Source: Euonymus europaeus
Lineage: Eukaryota; Streptophyta; Magnoliopsida; Celastrales; Celastraceae
DNA length: 64,000 nt
Assembly: GCA_963580455.1 (NCBI GenBank)
Contig: OY756957.1
Coordinates: forward strand, 6,205,001 to 6,269,000
Direction: 5' to 3'
The notes under the pieces were generated by a model, which saw nothing but the letters and a program-made list of their open reading frames with translations, ran no database searches and had not been told where the DNA came from. The translations under genes were made by a program, and so were the position numbers. Shown piece after piece: positions 58,017 to 64,000 of the stretch (position 1 is the first letter of the stretch; each line of letters begins with the position of its first letter).

Positions 58017-58219
58017 TGTTGAGATATCTTTGGTATCTTGATATAACTACGGCATCCCTACATTGAAGGGCTCAATCATAGGATACAATTATAGGATAAT
58101 TATAGACAGTCTGTATCACTATCAATCACTAGAAGTTAGGGATAATTATGGAAAGTCTTGATGTATATATTCTCTTGTTTGTATCAATAAAATTACAATT
58201 CTTCCATTATTATTTTTCA
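58017..58219 (+). repeat. 3' LTR of the plus-strand Copia element
   Basis: 203 bp copy of 53469-53671 with no differences seen by eye. It is followed by the duplicated TATTT at 58220-58224. Confidence 0.96.
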
Positions 58220-59275
58220 TATTTCTCAAGTCTGCATGAATTTAACTTCGACCCCTATACGCTTTTAAATTCATCGTTTGATCCACAATGTTTTTATTTC
58301 TTTCAATTACACCCTCGTTTCATGTTTTCATTTCCCCTTAATTATCTTGTTCTACAAAATTCATGGGTCACAGGTTAAATATTGGGCCGGATTTATATAT
58401 TCATGGGTCATGGATTATAATATATAGATAAGTTGTATGAAAACTCATCTTATAACTCATTTGTAGGGGTGAGTTGTCATCAAAATATATTTTGAATATG
58501 TAAATGACTTTTAGAATATGTAAATACAATTTACATACCCCATAATAGTAGAACTCCTTGTTAGAGATGCCCTTAGTGTATGTAATAGAGATCGGTTTTG
58601 GACTGTTGGATTATAATACCTTATTTAATCCTCTTGGAATTGGCACATGTAGAGGAGAAAATATTCAGTGTATCAACGCATCAGGACACCATGCTGACGT
58701 GGGGTGCATGTTTCACTGAATATATGATACATGACATCTAATATCTCAGTTAGCATTCCACGGATAAATAGAACTTTTGGTCACTAAAAGAGTTGAATTG
58801 TTTCAACTCAGTCATTAAGGTTTGAACTCATTCAACTTGGGAATTAAGGTTTTGATTTTGTTTCAAACTTAGACATTGGTCAATTTTATCACAATTCGGG
58901 CAGGTTATTAGCTAATGTGGCTTAAAAAATTATTTTTTGTTGAAGTGACATGATGACGTGTATTTTTTTATCTTTTATTAATAAAAAACAAAATTAAAAA
59001 TAAAATACTAAAAATTAGATCCCATCCAAGAAAACCAAACCTTTACCCTGTGAAAGAAAATCAACAACATGAAACCTATCCAATTTAATGAGTAATCGAA
59101 ATCAGCAGACACAATAGAAGACATAGGAAGAAGAGAGTATGAGAGACAACAATGTCCTGAATTCGGTTGTCTTCATGTTGAGGTCGGGAGTGGATTCATG
59201 ATGCATGGCCTGCAGTGGAGGGCTTTCTGCCTTAAGTTATTTTTTTGGTCTGCTTCAATCCTTAAGAAATACTTA

Positions 59276-60134
59276 GTCTGTTTGGTTTGGCATTTTCAAC
59301 CCATTTTGAGTTTTCAGTTTTGATGAAAACTCAAAACTCGTTTGGTTCGTCATTTTCGAAAACAGCCCCAAAACCCAAGCACAAAAATGAAAACGAATTT
59401 TATACGTTTTCGTGTTTTCACCAAGAACACGGAAAACAACTAAAAACACGGAAGCGTCCGCCTTATACGAAAATTGGGAACTCGTCTTTCTTTCTGATCG
59501 AGTTCTTCCATCTCCTAGGATTCGCGATTCGGCGCTCCGATTTCTGCTTGTGGGAGCTAGATCATCAGGTGAATAGTTTGCTAGTGGGTTTTTAATTTCT
59601 TGATTCAGAGCCTCGAATCCCCAATCTTTTTGCTCTCAAATGACGTTTCTTGCATCTATTTTGAATGACCCTTTATTCTCCTCTTCCCTCATTCGACCAA
59701 CCATTTCTTTCGTGGACCTTCCGCCAACTTCTTTGGATTTGTGCGTGTTAATGGAACAATCTTGATTCAATGATCTTTGCAAATATTTTGGTTGCAGATT
59801 TTTTGTTTGAAGGAGGGACTAGGCAGAATTGAGCATATCCATTTGAGATTGCGGTCTACTTTCCAGTAAGTTGGGTGTTTACATTTATAATTCACCTCGA
59901 CATTCCTGCTCTGTCTGTCAATTGAATCGCACTTTGGCTTGCACTTTGGTTCTGCACTTTGGCTTGCATGTTATATCAAGTTAGTGATTTGATCTCTTTA
60001 TCTTTGGTTCAAAAATAGTTTTTTCAGAATAATCAAACCAAATGCATTTTCAGTTTTCTGAAAATAGACCCTCAAAACAGGAAACTGAAAACAACTCTAA
60101 AAATTGAAAACTGAAATACAAACCAAACAACACC
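59276..60134. mobile_element. Tourist-like element (859 bp) carrying gene-like sequence
   Basis: TTA flanks both sides (59273-59275 and 60135-60137). The left end GTCTGTTTGGTTTGGCATTT pairs with the reversed right end GGTGTTGTTTGGTTTGTATT. Inner paired words are 'gttttcagtttt' and 'cattttcagttttctg'. The middle (59450-59890) is not repeat-like: it has a G/C-richer stretch with a possible donor 'cag|gtgaat' near 59570 and acceptor 'ggttgcag' near 59798, looking like a leader exon, intron and exon of a captured gene. Confidence 0.75.
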
Positions 60135-60211
60135 TTAGTCTCCTTGCAGTGAAATTGGTGATGACTCCAACAACATCAAAGGGGAAGGAGGAGGATTGAT
60201 GTGATTAGAAA

Positions 60212-60577
60212 CTAAAATAACACTGGTAGAGATGGAAGGGAGGGAGAGGAGGAGTCGGAGTAATGGAGATGAGAGAGGTAGATGCCTGAAATTAGAGGGA
60301 GAAATGATAGGACGATGAGGCAGAGATGAGGGTCATTGGAGAGGTACGTTTCGTAGAGCCACCGATAGAGTGGGTCAGGATTGGCGCTAGAGTTAGGGGA
60401 GGAGAGAGCGAAGGATAGGAGCGAGAGTAGGCATTGGGGGAGGAGAGAAAGGTAAGGATTTTTGAACAAGCTTTGAAGATGGATTCCCACCAAGAGTGCA
60501 TCTAGTTGATGGCGGTGGAGGTCATTGGTGGAGAGTGGAGGAGAAAGTCGAGGAAGAGGAGGGAGACCTGTTGACAT
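60212..60577 (-). pseudogene. Hyccin (FAM126)-like N-terminal fragment inside a MULE
   Basis: An open frame of 121 codons, GC-richer than its surroundings. Residues 14-50 include NDLHRHQLDALLVGIH and NPYLSLLPQCLLSLLSFALS. Residues 70-102 read LYRWLYETYLSNDPHLCLIV then LSFLPLISGIYLSHL, which fits from memory the conserved RW.YDTF..S.P.LQL.VLRF.P...G.YLS region of plant hyccin proteins, subunits that support PI4-kinase at the plasma membrane. The rest of the protein (over 200 residues) is absent, and the frame ends in TAG at 60212-60214. Enclosed by the ends of MULE A, so it is best read as captured cargo. Family assignment is moderate. Confidence 0.5.
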
Positions 60578-60859
60578 TCAAGTCCATGGTCGATTCCGCT
60601 GGTTTTGATTATTTTTTTTTGAAGGTGAGGTGGTTTTGATTTTTGATTTTATTTTTTGTAAAATTGCACATAATTTATTAGAGTAATTATTTAACTTTCT
60701 AATGCCACGTCAGCATGAAGGCTGACCGAATAGGGGAAAATTTGTCTAGTAATTTGTTTTGGAACAAAAAGAAAATTACGATTTTCGAGTTGAATGAGTT
60801 CAAATCTTAATAATTGAATTGAAATAAAAAGAAAACTACAATTTTCGAGTTGAGTGAGT

Positions 60860-61426
60860 TTAAATCTCAGTAATTGAGTTAAAACGAGTCAACTCTCTCA
60901 ATAGACCAAACAAAAGTAGAAATTTACCCAGCATTCCACTATCTTCATCTGCATCTCCACTCTCATCGGTGACAATGTCATAGTTCCGAAATGTAGACAA
61001 ACCACTTCGACAATGTTTTTTATAATTTCGAACTTTTTTCTCCTTGAACTCGTGTTTAACAATGAACAATCAGTACCAAAATCACAATAGTTTCTTTTTT
61101 CCCAACAAATAAATTTTAAATCGGTCTCTCTTCTTCCTCTTCTTCATGATCATCTTTTGGGAGAGAATAGAGATCTTCTTCTTCATCTCCTTCTCGTCCC
61201 CGCCATATTTTGCCCGATCTGGAGTCGGCTTCCTCCTATCTATCACTTTCAGGGACGTATCTGAATGCTCCGCAAGATCTAAGTTAGCCACATAATGTCC
61301 ACAAAAAACCTTAACTGACTCACCGCCTAACCCAGTCTCAATCACTGTCATTGGAATCAACAAGTCGAAGGATTGAAGCTTGTAGGTGAGGATATGGGTG
61401 CGGCAACATATAGGTTTGACCAGCAA
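60860..61426 (-). other. Unassigned open region in MULE B (two minus-strand frames)
   Basis: 61426-61082 encodes 114 codons including MTVIETGLGGESVKVFCGHY and a very basic tail (MKKRKKRDRFK). 61069-60860 encodes an acidic segment (DIVTDESGDADEDSG) that runs through the terminal repeat of element B and across the junction with element A. Neither resembles a known domain to me. They may be captured exon pieces or chance frames; codon composition alone cannot decide. Confidence 0.35.
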
Positions 61427-61745
61427 TTGGGTCCATTCCTATTAGGGCTTCAAATTTTAGGCTAGTGTCGGCGTCACCGAGTGCAACTGCTAAAGGTTGT
61501 CCTGTCTCCTTTGTTGGATCTGGCTGTGATTTTTTTTTATGGTGATTAAATTTAGGTAAAAGGGAGAAATATAAGTGAAGGACGAAGAGAGAATTTGTAG
61601 GAGGATGCAGTCATGCAGATGAAGATAGTGGGAATGCTGACTGAGATATTAGATGTAATGTGTCAAATATCAAATGGAACATGCGCACCACGTCAGAATG
61701 GTGACATGGGAAACTGATACTACTGAATATGTTCTCCATGTTGAG

Positions 61746-62986
61746 GGATGGTACAAACTCTTACAAATGTTTTCACGTGCTTGAAACCACATGCCCACGT
61801 TTATCTGAACATTTGAAATTGATAGAATTTTGATTTTTTTTTTTTATTGTTTTAGTCCAAGTCAAAGTCTCAAATTTGTTTTTATATTTGGAAATATTTT
61901 CCCTAGTGGCAGTTTTTAAAAAAAAATGAAATTCAGCATATCACTCCATAACCTAGCAGAAGAATTACGAATCGGAGAATAAATTCCGAACAAAAATAAA
62001 TAAAATTAAACCGGATCACATCGAAATGTAGCAGAAAAAAACCGAACAGACTAAACATAAACTAACATAATGTGAATTTACAACATGAATCTTGACATCA
62101 TTTTCAACGAGAAATGACGAACTCATTCATATCTAGACAAACTCAACGCTGGATGATGATTATATATCATCGGATCACCAAATCCGTGACAAATGGAGGA
62201 GCTCTAGATCCAAATGAGAGAAATTCTGAAAAATCCTTTATTCAAACAAAAAACACTAACAAAAATTAAAAAAAAAGATCTAAAAAAAGAACTGGTAGAT
62301 CAACCCCATAGGAGGGAAATAAAGGAAGGAGAGAGCGGAGGGAGTAGGTAGAAGATGGAAAAGAAGAACAGAGAAAGAAGGGGCAGAGGAGGCAGCAGCA
62401 ATTGGATTACTCTCCTCCAACAATCGTTCTGTGTCACTTTATCCGCAAGAGATAGCCTTAGTGGCTATTTATATGTATCGTCTTGTTTGTGCATTTCATA
62501 AAATTCCGAACTTCCTCGGTGAGGAAGTAGTCATTCGTCGGCCTTCAGACTGTCTTATTGTTTCAACACAAACACAATTGTTGTCCATTTTAATTTCAAA
62601 ACATCAAAACCAAGTCCCAGTCCCTCTCTGTTATTTAGACTGAATTCCCCATCGGGGGTGAGATATTGACTGCAGACAAGTTATCACATTCTATTTGCCA
62701 TCAGAAGAGGGGTTCATGTGGAGTTGGGTCACCGGAAAGCTAAAATCAGGACCAAAGCGCTCACCAGTGCGTGAAAGTTTTAGATGTTTCTCAGGGAGTT
62801 GCAACTTCAAAAGCCTACAAAGTGACAGTCTAAGAAAAGCAAAAAACAAATATACAACATGAAGGATCATGGGTCATTTGAAGTACTCTACCGTGCTCTC
62901 TCAGACAACCCGGCTCTCGACAAGGGCACTAGAAACCTCTTCAAGTAAGTTTTTTTCCCCTTCAAGTAGGTTTGTTTGAGAAAATG
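61746..62986. other. Intergenic and 3' flank of the DUF547 gene, with a possible repeat copy
   Basis: 62040-62400 shares word order with 44230-44600 (see there). 62640-62986 adjoins the DUF547 stop and is its likely 3'UTR. No further gene recognised. Confidence 0.4.
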
Positions 62987-63316
62987 TCAGACCCACCATG
63001 GCTTTTCTGTTAAGTGCTTGCAGAAAAGGTACCTGAACTTGTAGCTGTATGGTAACCATTCTATAATCTGGGACGCCTTCTTGTTAGACTTGTTGCTAGT
63101 GCATTTTTTAATCGACTCACAAAGCTTTTTATCAACATTTTCAGTGACCCACTTTAGAAGATCATCTGAGCCGATGCAAGCTTCTCTCCCAAACCTTTCC
63201 AGCAACTTTGGAAGGAAGACTTTCCGCGATTTCTTCACAACTACATTTGCTTGAAGAAAATCCTTTTTTGCCACTTCTAGCTCCTCTTCAATTCTTGATG
63301 ATGTGTAGACTTTTAG
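62987..63316 (-). CDS. DUF547-domain protein, last exon only; rest beyond the right edge
   Basis: The minus-strand exon starts after the acceptor TTTGTAG (exon begins 63316, phase 0) and ends with TGA at 62989-62987: 109 codons. It reads LKVYTSSRIEEELEVAKKDF, then LPKLLERFGREACIGSDDLL, WVTENVDKKLCESI, and near the end IEWLPYSYKFRYLFCKHL. This is the C-terminal part of the plant DUF547 domain (VYTS.RI.EEL..A..DFLQA and the terminal LPY...FRY). Full-length family members often carry an N-terminal leucine-zipper (MIP1) region; function is poorly known. Upstream exons were not found in 63317-64000, which holds intron and a SINE. Confidence 0.88.
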   Translation of the reverse strand, partial: LKVYTSSRIEEELEVAKKDFLQANVVVKKSRKVFLPKLLERFGREACIGSDDLLKWVTENVDKKLCESIKKCTSNKSNKKASQIIEWLPYSYKFRYLFCKHLTEKPWWV

Positions 63317-63841
63317 CTACAAATATTTACAAAATGCAAGCAATCAGTCATGTGTCATGTATTTCTGCTGTGTGGTTCACTTGGAAATATGAAGTCACAA
63401 ATGGCAAACAAGGGGAAGGGTGAAAACTGGAAAAGACTACTATGGCAAATTTGTGAATTATGTCAATCAATCATGATTTAGGAAGTTCATTACTAAAAAT
63501 AAAGGAAGTTCATTGTTCAAACGGAAGCAAAAGAAGCATAAACCAATTCCATCCAAGGGGATTAATAAGATGCTTCAAACGGAAATTTAATGTAGACATA
63601 GAAGATCAAATGACAATCAAACAACATGCATGAAACTACATTCTGCTTCACTAAAGAAAAACAATCTGAAAATTGGTCATCCATTTTACTTAATAGTTGT
63701 TAGATCAACCTTTCTTTCAATTCTTTGAGAAGCAGTCCTCACTTAAAGTGTGATCTCCGAGAGGCCTCGTTCAAATAAATATATCATAGATGATCCCACA
63801 TATCAGGCTCTAACGGCAGCTTGCGTTGACATCACTGAATA

Positions 63842-63972
63842 GGTAACAAGGCTCCCAGAGTGGAGGCAGGGTAATAATTAAGATGGGAGGGAAAAAGGCT
63901 GTTTCTAAGAGTTGAACCTATGATCTCAAGGTTTGTGGGGTGAAGCAACTTTGCCGAGGATTCACCCTTAAG
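63842..63972 (-). mobile_element. Au-like SINE in an intron of the DUF547 gene
   Basis: On the minus strand a B-box-like GATCATAGGTTCAACTC (about 63933-63917) and a 3' part 'ccactctgggagccttgtta' resembling the Au-SINE end at 1736-1780. The A box is eroded. A 5-bp GAATA occurs on both sides (63837-63841 and 63973-63977) and may be the duplication. Confidence 0.5.
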
Positions 63973-64000
63973 GAATATTTTTTTGACATATGACTAACAA

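Larger units (their letters stand above)
53469..58219 (+). mobile_element. Ty1/Copia LTR retrotransposon, young, near-intact (4751 bp)
   Basis: LTRs at 53469-53671 and 58017-58219 are both 203 bp, start TGTTGAGATATC, end ATTATTTTTCA, and appear identical by eye. Target-site duplication TATTT (53464-53468 and 58220-58224). A primer-binding site follows the left LTR and a polypurine tract precedes the right LTR. The polyprotein is complete in domain order, with one frame change at a 13-C run. The short LTRs and the N-terminal gag type (LTGDNYATWCRSM) fit the AtRE1/Ale-Retrofit group. It sits in a MITE, so it did not damage a gene. Confidence 0.96.
53068..58572. mobile_element. MITE (about 750 bp net) split by the Copia insertion
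   Basis: The left end GGCATCTCCAATAGAG at 53068 pairs with the reversed right end GGGCATCTCTAACAAGGAG ending at 58572. Flanks are TAA (shared with the preceding MITE) and TTA, one mismatch from a TWA duplication. Subtracting the Copia element (53469-58219 plus one 5-bp duplication) leaves about 750 bp. The ends belong to the same GCATCTCCAATG-type family as 41919-42291. Confidence 0.65.
58762..60929. mobile_element. Inner Mutator-like element A (2168 bp), Pack-MULE-like
   Basis: A perfect 10-bp target-site duplication AGCATTCCAC lies at 58752-58761 and 60930-60939. Ends GGATAAATAGAACTTTTGG and, reversed, GGGTAAATTTCTACTTTTG pair. The terminal repeats extend about 200 bp ('aaaagagttgaattgtttca', 'ggtttgaactcattcaactt' on the left against 60640-60925 reversed) and carry 'atgctgacgtggca'-type words common in plant MULE ends. 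The cargo includes a hyccin-like fragment; a Tourist-like element has landed in it. No transposase. Confidence 0.8.
58655..61736. mobile_element. Outer Mutator-like element B (3082 bp with insert, about 904 bp net)
   Basis: The 9-bp flanks CATGTAGAG (58646-58654) and CATGTTGAG (61737-61745) differ at one base. Left terminal repeat begins GAGAAAATATTCAGT, right (reversed) GAGAACATATTCAGT. The repeat is long: after skipping the inserted element A (58762-60929), the left arm continues from 60940 as 'tatcttcatctgcat' and still pairs with the right arm up to about 61612. Total arm length is about 120 bp. No transposase remains; the interior carries an unassigned open region. Confidence 0.8.

Noticed and set aside
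62861..62955. Short plus-strand frame MKDHGSFEVLYRAL with a possible donor 'caagtaag'
   Set aside because: It has a stop directly after the motif, no recognisable domain, no continuing exon, and lies in the 3' flank of the minus-strand DUF547 gene.

Overview
This is nuclear DNA of a flowering plant, most likely a eudicot. It has GT-AG introned genes of plant-specific type (SEC16/MAIGO5, a ZAT-type zinc finger with an EAR motif, a WAT1-related transporter, a plant matrix metalloproteinase, a plant O-fucosyltransferase, a DUF547 protein), AT-rich intergenic DNA, and the usual plant repeat load: Copia, LINE, SINE, hAT, Tourist-like, Stowaway and Mutator-like elements. The genus cannot be fixed from the sequence. 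No CRISPR arrays, bacterial operons or structural RNA genes are present.

Layout. 1-4.7 kb: the 5' half of a SEC16 gene on the minus strand, leaving the left edge. 4.7-16.4 kb: repeats, namely a tandem duplication split by a hAT element, a 381-bp tandem repeat, a decayed Copia element (minus strand) sitting in an RNase H-like fragment, a promoter-like triplicate repeat and a Stowaway MITE. 17.3-18.2 kb: an intronless C2H2 zinc-finger repressor (minus). 19-27 kb: a MITE, SINE and hAT cluster, then a 5'-truncated LINE. 27.4-29.3 kb: a seven-exon WAT1-related transporter (minus). 31.7-32.7 kb: an intronless matrix metalloproteinase (minus). 33-45 kb: gene-poor DNA with two hAT elements, a LINE 3' end, several MITEs and a long hairpin. 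45.3-52.3 kb: a nine-exon O-fucosyltransferase (plus) with an additional 3'UTR intron. 52.7-58.6 kb: two abutting MITEs, the second split by a very young Copia element whose two LTRs read identically. 58.7-61.7 kb: a Mutator-like element with a second Mutator-like element nested inside it; the inner one carries a hyccin-like gene fragment and is itself hit by a Tourist-like element. 63.0-63.3 kb: the last exon of a DUF547 gene (minus), leaving the right edge.

The host genes are independent single-copy style plant genes acting in secretion (SEC16), transcription (ZAT-like), solute transport (WAT1-related), the apoplast (MMP), Golgi glycosylation (O-fucosyltransferase) and an unknown process (DUF547). 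Nothing indicates that they form a gene cluster. I found no clearly new protein system. The most informative structures are the nested Mutator-like elements, whose insertion history can be read from target-site duplications; the nearly intact Copia element with one lesion in a 13-C run; the hAT element with an empty-site copy 1 kb away; and an inverted-repeat hairpin at 43.4-43.7 kb. Exon boundaries were placed by eye from GT-AG signals, reading frame and family conservation.
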